In this document: positions 25,318-36,604 of the stretch, piece after piece
Numbering within the stretch: the first letter of the stretch is position 1
Layout: each line of letters starts with the position of its first letter
Assembly (NCBI GenBank): GCA_016789955.1
Contig: JAEUPB010000036.1
Span: forward strand, 1-64,000
Direction: 5' to 3'
Length of the DNA stretch: 64,000 nucleotides
DNA from: Rubrivivax sp.
GTDB lineage: Bacteria > Pseudomonadota > Gammaproteobacteria > Burkholderiales > Burkholderiaceae_C
Program-made: the position numbers and the translations under genes
The notes under the pieces: generated by a model
The model's database searches: none
Seen by the model: only the letters and a program-made list of their open reading frames with translations
Told to the model about the DNA's origin: nothing

Positions 25318-26340
25318 TCACGCCGCCCGTGCGGGCGCCGGCGGTGCGTACGTGACGGCCACGGTCTGCGCGCTGCGCACGATCGTCTCGCGCAGCCAGC
25401 GCTGCGCCGCATCGTGCTCATGCCGCGCGTGCCACAACAGGTCGACCTCGATGCCCGGCATCTCGAACGGCAGCGGGCGCACGGCCAGCGATGAATCGGC
25501 CGTGCCACCCTGGCCGTCGGGCGCGCCGCCGCTGCCGTCGATGGCCGGCACGAAGCTGCGCGGCAGCACCGTCAGCAGGTCCGAGCGTTGCACCACCGAG
25601 CCCGCGATGGCGAACTGCGACACCGTGATCGCCACCTGCCGCTGGCGCCCGAGCCGCTCGAGCGCGTCGTCGACGAAGCCGGAAGGCCGGCCGGCGAAGT
25701 TCACGCGCAGGTGGCGCGCCGCGCAATAGTCGTCCAGCGTCAGCACCTGCTTGCGGGCGAGCGGATGGGCCGCGCGCATCGCGCAGACGTAGCCGCAGCG
25801 GTACAGCGCCTCGCGGCGCACCGGGGTGGCGGCATCCCGCGCCGCGAGCGTCGCGGCCACCGCCGGGAAGTAGCCCACGGCGGCATCGACCTGCCCGCGT
25901 TCGAGCAGGCCGCGCGGGTCGCGCGTGGTCAGTGGGGCGATCTGCAACGCCACCCGCGACTGTTCGCGCTCGAGCGCATCGGCCAGCACCGGCACGAACA
26001 GCGCCGCGGTGGCGTCGGCCATGGCCACCGTGAAGGTGCGGGTGTCGGTGCCGGCGTCGAAGGGTTGCGGCTCGAAGGTGTCGCGCAGGGTCTCCAACGC
26101 CGCGCGCACCGTGGGCCACAGCGCCTCGGCCTGCCGGGTAGGCACCACACCGCCCGGCGCGGCGACGAACAGCTCCTGCTGGGTGGCGTCGCGCAGGCGG
26201 CGCAGCGCGTTGCTCACGGCCGGCTGCGTCATCGCCAGGCGGTCGGCGGCGCGGGTGACGTGGCGCTCGACCATCACCATGTCGAAGACCTTGAGCAGGT
26301 TCAGGTCGAGTGTGCGGAAGTTGACGTTGGGCGGTCGCAT
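25318..26340 (-). CDS. LysR-family transcriptional regulator
   Basis: The 340-residue protein has an N-terminal helix-turn-helix (about residues 8-67: LDLNLLKVFDMVMVERHVTRAADRLAMTQPAVSNALRRLRD) and a periplasmic-binding-like effector domain. The pattern with LDLNLLKVFDxxxxERxVTRAAxRLxxTQPAVSNAL is that of the NodD/NahR/PcpR branch. The start at 26340 (MRPPNVNF) is chosen because homology begins shortly after. It is divergent from the GNAT gene, which may be its target. The inducer is unknown. Confidence 0.9.
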   Translation of the reverse strand: MRPPNVNFRTLDLNLLKVFDMVMVERHVTRAADRLAMTQPAVSNALRRLRDATQQELFVAAPGGVVPTRQAEALWPTVRAALETLRDTFEPQPFDAGTDTRTFTVAMADATAALFVPVLADALEREQSRVALQIAPLTTRDPRGLLERGQVDAAVGYFPAVAATLAARDAATPVRREALYRCGYVCAMRAAHPLARKQVLTLDDYCAARHLRVNFAGRPSGFVDDALERLGRQRQVAITVSQFAIAGSVVQRSDLLTVLPRSFVPAIDGSGGAPDGQGGTADSSLAVRPLPFEMPGIEVDLLWHARHEHDAAQRWLRETIVRSAQTVAVTYAPPAPARAA

Positions 26341-26454
26341 GGCGGACTGGCAGGCATTTCGGGCGGTGATGCGGCGATTCGGACCTCGAATGCCGGGGAT
26401 CAAGGGTTTACCCTAGTATGCATTCATCTGATGGCTCTCGAAAGGAACTTCCCC

Positions 26455-27072
26455 ATGGATTCATCGCTACACGAATCGCCGGCAACGGTGAGCATGCCCC
26501 GCGGGAGTCGTTGGTTCGCGGGAATGTGGGTGACCGCTTCGGCGATGCTGCGAGAAGCGTCCGAAGGCCTGGCCGGCCTGCTGGGCGTGCGGATCGTCCG
26601 CCTGAGCGGGGTCGATCGCTCGGAGATCGAGGCTCACCTGCTGCAGCTCGACCCGGTCAGCCGCGCGAACCGGTTCATGGGCGCCGTGGACGCGACCTGT
26701 GTGCGCCGCTACGTGGCCGGCATCGACTTCACGCGCGACCTGGTGCTGGGCGCCCGCATCGGCCTGTCGCTCGTTGGCGTGGTGCACGCCCCGGTGCATG
26801 GCGCTCCGGGCGGGCCGGTGGCCGAACTGGGCATCTCGGTGCGTGCGCGGCATCGCCACGACGGCATCGGCACCCAGCTGCTCGCCGCCACGGTGCGCGA
26901 GGCCCGCGAGCAGGGCGTGACGGCGGTGCAGCTGCGCTATCTCGCGTCGAACGCCCCGATGGCGGCGTGGGCGCGCAGCGCCGGCGCGCGCATCTCGCGG
27001 GCGGGCGCCGAGTGCACCGCGGTGGTGTCGACGGCGCCGGCCGCGCCGGCCGTGCCCCGGCTGGCCACCTGA
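26455..27072 (+). CDS. GNAT-family N-acetyltransferase
   Basis: The 205-residue protein has a GNAT fold in its middle and C-terminal half. The acetyl-CoA binding region AELGISVRARHRHDGIGTQLLAATV contains the R/Q-x-x-G-x-G/A-like loop (RHDGIGTQ), and NAPMAAWARSAGA matches motif B. A hydrophobic stretch precedes it near residues 25-50. The ATG at 26455 has AAAGGAA about 9 bp upstream; another in-frame ATG at 26431 is possible. The acceptor is not predictable. The gene is divergent from the LysR regulator with 114 bp between starts. Confidence 0.75.
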   Translation: MDSSLHESPATVSMPRGSRWFAGMWVTASAMLREASEGLAGLLGVRIVRLSGVDRSEIEAHLLQLDPVSRANRFMGAVDATCVRRYVAGIDFTRDLVLGARIGLSLVGVVHAPVHGAPGGPVAELGISVRARHRHDGIGTQLLAATVREAREQGVTAVQLRYLASNAPMAAWARSAGARISRAGAECTAVVSTAPAAPAVPRLAT

Positions 27073-27192
27073 TGCGATCCGCACGCCGGACTCCGGCACC
27101 ATCGTCGACCCCTTTCGTGTGACGGGGCCGGAGCAGCAAGGAGCGCGCCAGAGCGACGCTGCGGCGCTGCGCCCCGCGATGCAGCCCGCGGC

Positions 27193-28986
<1,794 letters not shown>

Positions 28987-29082
28987 GAAGCGCGGCAGTA
29001 TAGGAGTGGGCCCCGCGCACAATCGCCGCTGCCCGGCCCCGCACCGCCTGTTCGCCACATCCGACACACCCACCACGCCGCC

Positions 29083-30399
29083 ATGACCTCCGCGAGCCCC
29101 GCCATCGCCGATCCGAGAGCCTTCCTGCGCGCGCTGTACGACGCCGCGGTGCGCCGTGCGCTGCCCTCGGCGCAGATCGCGGCGCATCTGCCGCTGCCGC
29201 CGCGCGGGCGCACGGTGGTGATCGGCGCGGGCAAGGCCGGCGGCGCGATGGCCGCGGCAGTGGACGCCGCCTGGCCCCGCAACGCGCCGCTCGCGGGCCT
29301 GGTGCTCACGCGCTATGGCCACGTGCCCGAGGCGTACCGCACTTCCGGCGGGCGCATCGAGGTCGTCGAAGGGGCGCACCCGGTGCCCGACGCCGCAGGC
29401 GCCGCAGCCGCGCGCCGCATCGCGGCGCTGGTGAAGGCGCTGACGAAGGACGACCTCGTGCTCGCGCTCGTGTCGGGCGGCGGCTCGGCGTTGCTGGCGA
29501 TGCCGGCCGAAGGCCTGACGCTGGCCGACAAGCAGGCCGCCAACCAGGCGCTGCTGAAGAGCGGGGCGGCCATCGGCGAGATGAACTGCGTGCGCAAGCA
29601 CCTGTCGGGCATCAAGGGCGGGCGGCTCGCCGCGATGTGCGCGCCGGCGCCGGTGGTCACGTTGCTGATCAGCGACGTGCCGGGCGACGACCCGGCAGTG
29701 ATCGCCAGCGGCCCCACGGTGCCCGACGAGACCACCTGCGCCGATGCGCTGGCCGTCTGCGCGCGCTATGGCATCGCGTTGCCGCCGGCAGCGCGGCAGG
29801 GCCTGGAGAGCGGCGCCTACGAGACGCCCAAGCCCGGCGACGCCCGCTTCGCGGGGCACGTGGTGACGATGCTGGCCACGCCGCAGCAGAGCCTCGAGGC
29901 CGCGGCGGCGCTGGCGCGCGAGCGCGGCGTGGCAGCGCATGTGCTCTCAGACGAGATCGAGGGCGAGAGCCGCGAGGTGGGCAAGGTGCACGCGGCGCTG
30001 GCGCGCGCGGTGGCGCGGCGCGGCGAGCCGTTCGCCCGGCCCTGCGTGATTCTTTCCGGCGGCGAGACGACGGTGACCGTGAGGGCCGCGCCCGGGCAGG
30101 TCCTCGGCCGCGGCGGGCGCGCCGGCGAGTTCCTGCTCGGCTGCGCCATCGCGCTGCAGGGCGAGCCCGGCGTGCACGTGTTGGCTGCCGACACCGACGG
30201 CATCGACGGCGTGGAGGACAACGCCGGCGCGATCGTCACGCCGTCGACGCTGGCCCGCGGCATCGCTGCCGGCATGAAGGCCGGCGAACACCTCGATCGA
30301 CACGACAGCTACGGCTACTTCGCAGGCCTCGGTGATCTCGTCATCACCGGGCCGACGTACACCAACGTGAACGACTTCCGCGCGCTGCTCGTCACCTGA
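29083..30399 (+). CDS. Glycerate 2-kinase (GckA/TtuD, MOFRL family)
   Basis: The 438-residue protein has the GCKA N-terminal domain (GRTVVIGAGKAGGAMAAAVD; ALVSGGGSALL; MNCVRKHLSGIKGGRLA; SDVPGDDPAVIASGPTVPD) and a C-terminal MOFRL domain (SGGETTVTV; ADTDGIDGVEDNAGA). It phosphorylates glycerate to 2-phosphoglycerate; older annotations call this family hydroxypyruvate reductase TtuD. Glycerate is an end product of galactarate catabolism through tartronate semialdehyde, so a link with the uronate genes 6 kb away is possible but unproven. The MFS gene follows after 8 bp. Confidence 0.9.
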   Translation: MTSASPAIADPRAFLRALYDAAVRRALPSAQIAAHLPLPPRGRTVVIGAGKAGGAMAAAVDAAWPRNAPLAGLVLTRYGHVPEAYRTSGGRIEVVEGAHPVPDAAGAAAARRIAALVKALTKDDLVLALVSGGGSALLAMPAEGLTLADKQAANQALLKSGAAIGEMNCVRKHLSGIKGGRLAAMCAPAPVVTLLISDVPGDDPAVIASGPTVPDETTCADALAVCARYGIALPPAARQGLESGAYETPKPGDARFAGHVVTMLATPQQSLEAAAALARERGVAAHVLSDEIEGESREVGKVHAALARAVARRGEPFARPCVILSGGETTVTVRAAPGQVLGRGGRAGEFLLGCAIALQGEPGVHVLAADTDGIDGVEDNAGAIVTPSTLARGIAAGMKAGEHLDRHDSYGYFAGLGDLVITGPTYTNVNDFRALLVT

Positions 30400-30407
30400 G
30401 CATCCTC

Positions 30408-32021
30408 GTGGAAAGCCCCGCGCCGCCGGCCGCTACGTCCGTGATGCGCACGCCGACGATGCGTGCGGTGCTGCGGCACGCGCCCTTCCGCGGCCTGCTC
30501 GGCGGCGGCTCGGTCTACTTCGTCGGCAACTTCATGCAGGCGATGGCCACTTCGTGGCTGATCGTCGAGGCCACCGGTTCGGCGCTGCTGGCCGCGCTGG
30601 TGCAGACGGCGCTGTTCATGCCGATGTTCCTGCTCGCGCTGCCCGCCGGCGTGCTGGCCGACACCGCCGATCGCAGGCGGCTGATCCTCACCGCGCTGGC
30701 CGTGCATGCGGTGACCGTTCTGCTGATGACGGGCCTGCTGGCGGCCGACGTGGCCGGTGCCGGCTGGCTGCTCGCACTGACCTTCGTCTGCGGCTGCTGC
30801 ACCGCGCTGCTGTCGCCGGGGTGGAACTCGGCGGTCGTCGACGTGGTCCCGCGCGACGAGCTGCCGCAGGCCATCACGGTGATCGGCATCGCCTACAACG
30901 CGGCGCGGGCGATCGGCCCCGCGCTGGCCGGCGTGCTTTACGCGCAGATCGGCGAGGTGACGGTGTTCGTCGTCGCGCTGCTGGGCGTGCTGACGCTGGT
31001 CGGCGCGGTGCGACGCTACCCGCCGCGGCCGCACCCGCCCACGCGGCTGCCGCCCGAGCGGCTGTGGGGCGGCGTGCTCAGCGCGCTGCGCTTCGCGCGC
31101 CACAACGACGCCGTGCTGGCGCAGCTCGTGCGCACCGGCGCCTACGGTGCCGCCGGATCGGCGCTGTGGGCGCTGCTGCCGGTGATCGGCCAGCGCCAGC
31201 TCGGCCTCGGCGCGGCGGGCTTCGGCCTGCTGATGGCCTGCATGGGCGGTGGCGCGGTGGTGGCCGGCTTCTTCATCGGTCGCTGGCGCGTGCGGCACGG
31301 GCTGGAGCGGCTGGTCGCCTCGGGCACGGTGCTCTATGCGCTGGTGCTGCTGGTGGCGGCGTGGTCGCGCTGGTCGCTGCCGGTGTACCTCGCGCTGGTG
31401 GTGGGCGGCGGCTGCTGGATGAGCGTGATGTCCACCTACAACACGGCCACGCAGACCAGCGCGCCGCGGTGGGTGCGGGCGCGCGCCAACGCGTTGCACG
31501 TGCTGTGCGCTCTGGGTTCGTTCGCCATCGGCTCGGCGGCGTGGGGCGCGTTGTCGGGGCTGCTCGGGCTCGCGCCCACGCTGACGCTGGCCGCCGGGCT
31601 GATGCTCTGCGGGCTGCTGCTGGCGCGGCCGTTCCCGCTGCGCATGGGCATGCCCGAGGAGGTGACGCAGGCGCCGCTGTCGGAGGACCTGTTCGTGGCG
31701 CACCAGCCCGACCCCGAGGCCGGCCCGGTGGCAGTGGAGGTGGCCTACCGCGTGCGCGCCGACGCGGCCGACGGTTTCCTCGACGCCGTGACCCAGCTGC
31801 GCGGCCCGCGCAAGCGCGACGGCGCGACGCTGTGGCGCATCTACCGCGACCTCAACGATCCGTCGCGCTACGTCGAGCGCTTCATCGTGCGCAACTGGGC
31901 CGACTACCTGCACCAGCGCGCCCGCGCGACGCTGGCCGACCAGGAGATCGAGACGCAGCTGCGCGAGTACCTCGAGCCGGGCGACGTGCCGCAGGTGCAG
32001 CACTACATCGCCGAGCGGTGA
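30408..32021 (+). CDS. MFS transporter of the MFS_3/EntS type with C-terminal soluble domain
   Basis: The 537-residue protein starts at GTG 30408 (or ATG 30444). It has about twelve membrane helices, with the MFS motif A-like loop LADTADRRRLIL after helix 2. The last ~115 residues (from about PDPEAGPVAVEVAYRV to the end) are soluble and resemble an antibiotic-biosynthesis-monooxygenase-like ferredoxin fold, a normal feature of this exporter subgroup. The substrate is unknown. It is probably translated from the glycerate kinase transcript. Repeat copy C follows the stop after 4 bp. Confidence 0.85.
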   Translation: MESPAPPAATSVMRTPTMRAVLRHAPFRGLLGGGSVYFVGNFMQAMATSWLIVEATGSALLAALVQTALFMPMFLLALPAGVLADTADRRRLILTALAVHAVTVLLMTGLLAADVAGAGWLLALTFVCGCCTALLSPGWNSAVVDVVPRDELPQAITVIGIAYNAARAIGPALAGVLYAQIGEVTVFVVALLGVLTLVGAVRRYPPRPHPPTRLPPERLWGGVLSALRFARHNDAVLAQLVRTGAYGAAGSALWALLPVIGQRQLGLGAAGFGLLMACMGGGAVVAGFFIGRWRVRHGLERLVASGTVLYALVLLVAAWSRWSLPVYLALVVGGGCWMSVMSTYNTATQTSAPRWVRARANALHVLCALGSFAIGSAAWGALSGLLGLAPTLTLAAGLMLCGLLLARPFPLRMGMPEEVTQAPLSEDLFVAHQPDPEAGPVAVEVAYRVRADAADGFLDAVTQLRGPRKRDGATLWRIYRDLNDPSRYVERFIVRNWADYLHQRARATLADQEIETQLREYLEPGDVPQVQHYIAER

Positions 32022-32025
32022 AATG

Positions 32026-32114
32026 AGGCCCCCACGCTCCCTACCGGTCGCTGCCCCCCGCGGGGGCGCTCGGCAGCGGACCGGCGGAGCCGGATCCGCG
32101 CCGATGCTCGGTCG
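32026..32114 (+). repeat. Dispersed hairpin repeat, copy C
   Basis: This is the most compact copy and a good reference: GGCCCCCACGCTCCCT, ACCGGTCGCTG, a perfect small hairpin CCCCCC-GC-GGGGG, GCTCGGCA, and the stem at 32076-32099 (arms GCGGA+CCGGC / GCCGG+A+TCCGC, loop GGA), then GCGCCGATGCTCGG. It begins 4 bp after the stop of the MFS gene in the same orientation. No inverted terminal repeats, transposase or target duplication are visible. Confidence 0.85.
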
Positions 32115-32240
32115 TTGATTCCATGCGTCGCGGGTGCCGCCTCGGCCCAGATCCTGTCCCGCACCAGGCCCTTGCGCTCGATCAACGTCGGCCCGCGGTG
32201 CCGGCCTAGAGTCGTTCGCAACCTGCACTGGAGGATCCTG

Positions 32241-32807
32241 ATGAACGCGATGCCCGCTGCCGCCCGGACCGACGGCCGGTCCGCCCCGAGCGACGGTTTC
32301 GACGCGCTCGACGAGGCGCACCGTCGCATCCTCGAAGTCACCGGCCAACTCGAGGCGCTGGTCACGGCGCTCGGCTACGACGAGCCCGATGCGGCGCAGC
32401 GCAAGCAGGCCGCCGAGATCGCCGAGTTCTATGCCGCCCACGTGCGCACGCACCACGCCGACGAGGAGAAGTACGTCTTCCCGCCGCTGCTGCGCGGCAG
32501 CCCGGAGGTGGTGCAGGCCGTGCTGCGCTTGCAGCAGGACCATGGCTGGCTCGAGGAGGACTGGCTGGAGCTCGAGCCGCACCTGCAGTCGCTGGCCACC
32601 GGCTTCGGCAGCTGCGACCGTGACCTGCTCAGGAACGGCGTGGAGATCTTCGTGGCGCTGCTGCGCGACCACGTGGCGCTCGAGGAGTCGCTGATCTACC
32701 CCGAGGCCAAGGCGCGCCTGGGCGACGGCACGCGCCGCGCGATGGGTCGCGAGATGTCCGAGCGGCGCCGCCGCGAGCGGCACGGCGGCGCGCGCCAGCA
32801 CGGCTGA
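32241..32807 (+). CDS. Hemerythrin-like HHE domain protein
   Basis: The 188-residue helical protein has the non-haem diiron ligands expected of a hemerythrin cation-binding domain: a His in DEAHRRI, HHADEEKYVFPPL with His and Glu, QQDHGWLEEDW, and RDHVALEESLIYP. Such proteins bind oxygen, nitric oxide or iron, or act in redox/stress sensing. The ATG at 32241 has GGAGG six bases upstream. No partner gene is evident; thioredoxin 2 and a J-protein lie convergently downstream, giving a loose stress-related neighbourhood. Confidence 0.85.
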   Translation: MNAMPAAARTDGRSAPSDGFDALDEAHRRILEVTGQLEALVTALGYDEPDAAQRKQAAEIAEFYAAHVRTHHADEEKYVFPPLLRGSPEVVQAVLRLQQDHGWLEEDWLELEPHLQSLATGFGSCDRDLLRNGVEIFVALLRDHVALEESLIYPEAKARLGDGTRRAMGREMSERRRRERHGGARQHG

Positions 32808-32844
32808 GCGGCGCGTCAGCGCGCCGCGCGCTGAAGAGGGACCT

Positions 32845-33267
32845 TCAACCCGCCGCGCGCTGCAGCCAGCCCAGCAGTTGCTGCGCGCTCATCGCGCCGG
32901 AGACGCGGGCGACCTCGGCGCCGTCCTTGAACAGGATCATCGTCGGGATGCTGCGGATGCCCAGCCGCGCGCTGGTCTGGCGCGCGGCCTCGGTGTCGAG
33001 CTTGGCGAAGCGCACGTCGGGCCGAGCCTGCGCCGCCGCGGCGAACTGCGGGGCCATGGCGCGGCACGGCCCGCACCACTCGGCCCAGCAATCCACCAGT
33101 ACCGGCTGCCCGCTGCCGGCGATGTAGGGCGCGAAGCTGCGGTCGTCCAGCGCCACCGGCACGGTGGGCGCGAGTTCGGTGCCGCAGCGGCCGCACACCG
33201 GGTCGTCGCGCAGGCGTTCGTCGGGCACGCGGTTCTTCGTGCCACAGGAGGGGCAGGCGAGCAGCAT
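32845..33267 (-). CDS. trxC: Thioredoxin 2 (TrxC) with N-terminal zinc ribbon
   Basis: The 140-residue protein has two CxxC pairs at the N-terminus (CPSCGTKN and CGRCGTE), which form the zinc-binding ribbon specific to TrxC, followed by a thioredoxin fold with active site WCGPC and the cis-proline loop IRSIPTMILF. It reduces cytoplasmic disulfides, and in other bacteria it responds to oxidative stress. It is 20 bp downstream of the J-protein gene and likely in the same transcript. Upstream in-frame sequence overlaps the J-protein and is not part of it. Confidence 0.95.
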   Translation of the reverse strand: MLLACPSCGTKNRVPDERLRDDPVCGRCGTELAPTVPVALDDRSFAPYIAGSGQPVLVDCWAEWCGPCRAMAPQFAAAAQARPDVRFAKLDTEAARQTSARLGIRSIPTMILFKDGAEVARVSGAMSAQQLLGWLQRAAG

Positions 33268-33287
33268 CAGGGGCTTCCTTCGGGGGG

Positions 33288-34244
33288 TCAGGCCGACGCG
33301 GTGTCGGAGCGCAGCGTAGCGCGGGGATCGAACCCCGCGTGGGCCTCGGCCAGGGCGTGCCAGGCCGACCGGCGCGCCGCGGTGTCGGCAGCCGGCACGG
33401 TCAGTGCGATCTCGGCATACAGGTCGCCCGGCGGGTCGCCCGGCAGGCCTCGTCCCCGCAGCCGCAGCCGTGTGCCGGGGCGGGCGCCCGCCGGCACGCG
33501 CAGTTCGACGGCGCCAGCAGGCGTCGGGGCGCTGACGGTGGCGCCGAGCGCGGCTTCCCACGGGGCCACGGGCAGTTCGAACGACAGGTCGCGGCCGTGC
33601 ACTTCGTAGAGCGCGTGCGGACGGAACTCGATCTCGAGATAGAGGTCGCCTGCAGGCACTTCGCCGGGTCCGCGCCCGCCCTGTCCGGGCAGGCGCAACT
33701 GCTGTCCCGGGCGCACACCGCGCGGGATCTGAACCTCGAGCCGCCGTTCGTGCAGCCGTATCGCCCCGTCGGGGCCGTGCACCGGCGCTTGCAGCACGAT
33801 CGTGCGGGTGGCGCCGTGGAACGCGTCCTCGAGATCGATCCGCACGCGGGCGCGGTGGTCGGTTCCTGCCCGGTGCGTCGCGCGCGGGCCACGGGGGCCG
33901 CGCGGCGGTCGGCCGAACAGCTGTCGGAAGAACTCGCTGAACTCGCCGTGCAGCGCCCCGAACTCGGCATCGCCGAACTCGAAGTCGGCATTCCAGTCGG
34001 GCGGCGGCGTCTCGCTGGCGGGGTCGCCCCAGCGGCGGCCGGCTTGATCGTAGACGGCGCGCTTCTCCGGGTCCTTCAGCACCTCGTAGGCCTCGCCGAT
34101 CTCCTTGAAGCGGTCCTCCGCGCCCGGCTCGCGGCTGACGTCCGGGTGGTGCTGGCGCGCCAGCCGGCGGTAGGCGCGCTTGATGTCCTCGGCGGACGCA
34201 TCGCGCGCGACGCCGAGCGTGGCGTAGTAGTCGCGGAACTTCAT
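33288..34244 (-). CDS. CbpA/DnaJ-type co-chaperone
   Basis: The 318-residue protein has an N-terminal J domain ([36 protein letters not shown], with HPD at about 35-37) and the two C-terminal DnaJ domains, with no Cys-rich zinc-finger. That is the CbpA class B architecture. It would stimulate DnaK and deliver substrates, possibly with nucleoid binding as in E. coli CbpA. The spacer between J and C-terminal domains is Gly/Phe-poor and Pro/Arg-rich ([16 protein letters not shown]). It precedes trxC. Confidence 0.9.
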   Translation of the reverse strand: MKFRDYYATLGVARDASAEDIKRAYRRLARQHHPDVSREPGAEDRFKEIGEAYEVLKDPEKRAVYDQAGRRWGDPASETPPPDWNADFEFGDAEFGALHGEFSEFFRQLFGRPPRGPRGPRATHRAGTDHRARVRIDLEDAFHGATRTIVLQAPVHGPDGAIRLHERRLEVQIPRGVRPGQQLRLPGQGGRGPGEVPAGDLYLEIEFRPHALYEVHGRDLSFELPVAPWEAALGATVSAPTPAGAVELRVPAGARPGTRLRLRGRGLPGDPPGDLYAEIALTVPAADTAARRSAWHALAEAHAGFDPRATLRSDTASA

Positions 34245-34416
34245 GGCCCTACCCACGTCGGTGCGGACCGGCGGGCTTTCAAGGGGGCGGCCTGCGACCC
34301 TGCCGACCACGGCGACGATGCCGTGCGCGTGCTCATTAACCGCAGTATCGGGATGCCCGCGGGCCATCGCACAATGCGGCCCCTTCCGACCCCACCGACG
34401 GGCACCGCCGAGCCGC

Positions 34417-36555
34417 ATGGAAGTCCAGTTCCACGACCAGATCGAGCAGTTGAAGCTCGGCGCCGGCGACGTGTTCCACGGCGAAGGCATCCTCGCCATC
34501 ACCAAGGCGCTGCTGCAGTCGGGCGTGAGCTACGTCGGCGGCTACCAGGGCGCGCCGGTGTCGCACCTGCTCGACGTGATGGTGCAGGCGCGGCCCTGGC
34601 TGGCCACGCTGGGCGTGCACGTGGAGGCCTGCTCGAACGAGGCCTCGGCCGCGGCGATGCTGGGTGCGTCGATCCACTACCCGCTGCGCGGCGCGGTGAC
34701 GTGGAAATCCATCGTCGGCACCAACGTCGCGGCCGACGCACTGTCGAACCTGGCGTCGCCGGGCGTCGTGGGCGGCGCGCTGATCGTCGTCGGCGAGGAC
34801 TACGGCGAAGGTGCCAGCGTGATCCAGGAGCGCACCCACGCCTATGCCGCCAAGAGCACGCTGGCGCTGTTCGACCCGCGGCCCGACCTCGCGAACATGG
34901 TGCGCTGCGTCGAGCACGCGTTCGCGCTCTCCGAAGCCAGCAACATGCCGGCGATGCTCGAGCTGCGCATCCGCGCTTGCCACGTGCGCGGCAGCTTCGT
35001 CGCCGCCCACAACCTGGCCCCGCGCCACTCGATGCGCGCGCCGATCGCCGAGCCGGCGGCCTTCGACTACATGCGGCTGGCGCACCCGCCGGTGACCTTC
35101 CGCCACGAGAAGCTGAAGATCGAGGCGCGCATCCCGGCCGCGCAGCGCTACATCGATGAACACGGCCTCAACGAGACGCTGCCGGGCACGCACGAGGCTG
35201 TCGGCCTGGTCGTGCAGGGTGGCGTGCATCCGGCGCTGGCGCGCGCGGTGCTGCAGCTCGGCCTCGCGCCCGACGCCTTGCCGATCCACGTGCTGAACGT
35301 GACGCACCCGCTGGCGCCCGGTTCGCTTGCGGCGTTCTGCGCCGGCAAGCGCGCGGTGCTGGTGGTGGAGGAAGGCAGCCCTGAATACATCGAGAAGGAC
35401 ATGGTGATGGCGCTGCGGCGCCTGGACCTGCTGACCGCCGTGCACGGCAAGGACCTGCTGCCCGCGGCCGGCGAGCTGACGGTGGAAGCGCTGGTGCCGG
35501 GCCTGGCGGCCTTCGTCGAGCGCCACCTGCCGCAGCTCGACGTGAGCGCCGGCCGCGCGTGGCTGGCGGCCACGGCAGCGCGGCGCACGGCGGTGGCCGC
35601 GGCGCTGCCGCAGGCGCTGCCGGTGCGGCCGCCGGGCTTCTGCATCGGCTGCCCCGAACGCCCGGTGTTCTCGGCGCTGAAGCTGGCCCAGCAGAACGTC
35701 GGCCCGGTGCACATCGCCGCCGACATCGGCTGCCACGCGTTCGCGACCTTCGAGCCTTTCAGCAGCGGCCACTCGATCCTCGGCTACGGCATGAGCCTGG
35801 CCAGCCGCGCCGGCGTGTCGCCCGCGATGCAGCGGCGGGCGCTGGCGGTGATGGGTGATGGTGGTTTCTGGCACAACGGGCTGCTCACCGGCGTGCAGGC
35901 GGCCCTCTTCAACCGCGACGACGCGGTGCTGCTGATCATGAAGAACGGCTACACCTCGGCCACCGGCACGCAGGACATCCTGTCGACGCCTGAGGCGCCG
36001 CATGGCGCCGAGGCCGATCCGCGGCTGTCCCGGGCCCACCTCGACCAGTCCATCGAGGCCACGCTGAAGGGCATGGGCGTGAAGTGGCTGCGCACCGTGG
36101 AGAGCTACGACGTCGACGCGATGCGGCGCACGCTTGAAGAAGCGCTGACGACGCCGTATGCCGAGCTGAAGGTCATCATCGCCGAGGGCGAGTGCCAGCT
36201 CGAACGGCAGCGCCGCGTGCGCCCGTGGCTGGCCGCGCTGAAGGCCCGCGGCGCGCGCGTGGAGCGCGTGAAGTACGGCGTCGACGAGGACGTCTGCACC
36301 GGCGACCACGCCTGCATCCGCCTCTCCGGCTGCCCGACGCTGACGCTGAAGGACAACCCCGACCCGCTGCGCGTGGACCCGGTGGCCACGGTGGCCGACG
36401 GCTGCGTGGGCTGCGGTCTGTGCGGTGCCAACGCGCACGCGGCGCAGCTGTGCCCGAGCTTCTACCGCGCCGAGGTGGTGACGAACCCGCGCTGGCACGA
36501 GCGGCTGGCCGCGGCGCTGCGCGGCTGGCTCACCGGCGTGCTGCGGCCGGCATGA
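34417..36555 (+). CDS. Indolepyruvate:ferredoxin oxidoreductase alpha-type subunit (IorA-like)
   Basis: The 712-residue protein has an N-terminal pyrimidine-binding thiamine diphosphate domain ([28 protein letters not shown]), a transketolase-type middle domain and a C-terminal pyrophosphate-binding domain with [10 protein letters not shown] and the thiamine motif GDGGFWHNG...KNGYTSATG. The end carries cysteine motifs for [4Fe-4S] clusters: [18 protein letters not shown] and an upstream looser [14 protein letters not shown]. Such enzymes oxidatively decarboxylate aryl-2-oxoacids to acyl-CoA. The likely partner subunit is two genes downstream, separated by a Bug receptor. The true oxoacid substrate is not shown. 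Confidence 0.85.
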   Translation: MEVQFHDQIEQLKLGAGDVFHGEGILAITKALLQSGVSYVGGYQGAPVSHLLDVMVQARPWLATLGVHVEACSNEASAAAMLGASIHYPLRGAVTWKSIVGTNVAADALSNLASPGVVGGALIVVGEDYGEGASVIQERTHAYAAKSTLALFDPRPDLANMVRCVEHAFALSEASNMPAMLELRIRACHVRGSFVAAHNLAPRHSMRAPIAEPAAFDYMRLAHPPVTFRHEKLKIEARIPAAQRYIDEHGLNETLPGTHEAVGLVVQGGVHPALARAVLQLGLAPDALPIHVLNVTHPLAPGSLAAFCAGKRAVLVVEEGSPEYIEKDMVMALRRLDLLTAVHGKDLLPAAGELTVEALVPGLAAFVERHLPQLDVSAGRAWLAATAARRTAVAAALPQALPVRPPGFCIGCPERPVFSALKLAQQNVGPVHIAADIGCHAFATFEPFSSGHSILGYGMSLASRAGVSPAMQRRALAVMGDGGFWHNGLLTGVQAALFNRDDAVLLIMKNGYTSATGTQDILSTPEAPHGAEADPRLSRAHLDQSIEATLKGMGVKWLRTVESYDVDAMRRTLEEALTTPYAELKVIIAEGECQLERQRRVRPWLAALKARGARVERVKYGVDEDVCTGDHACIRLSGCPTLTLKDNPDPLRVDPVATVADGCVGCGLCGANAHAAQLCPSFYRAEVVTNPRWHERLAAALRGWLTGVLRPA

Positions 36556-36604
36556 ACCCGCGCCGACGAAGACGACCCGCAACCATTCCAACGGAGACCA
36601 CCCC

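Noticed and set aside
32178-32190. A single TCGATCAACG-like match upstream of the hemerythrin gene as a third SARP site
   Set aside because: It is a lone copy without the 11-bp tandem partner, and single occurrences of such a short core are expected by chance.
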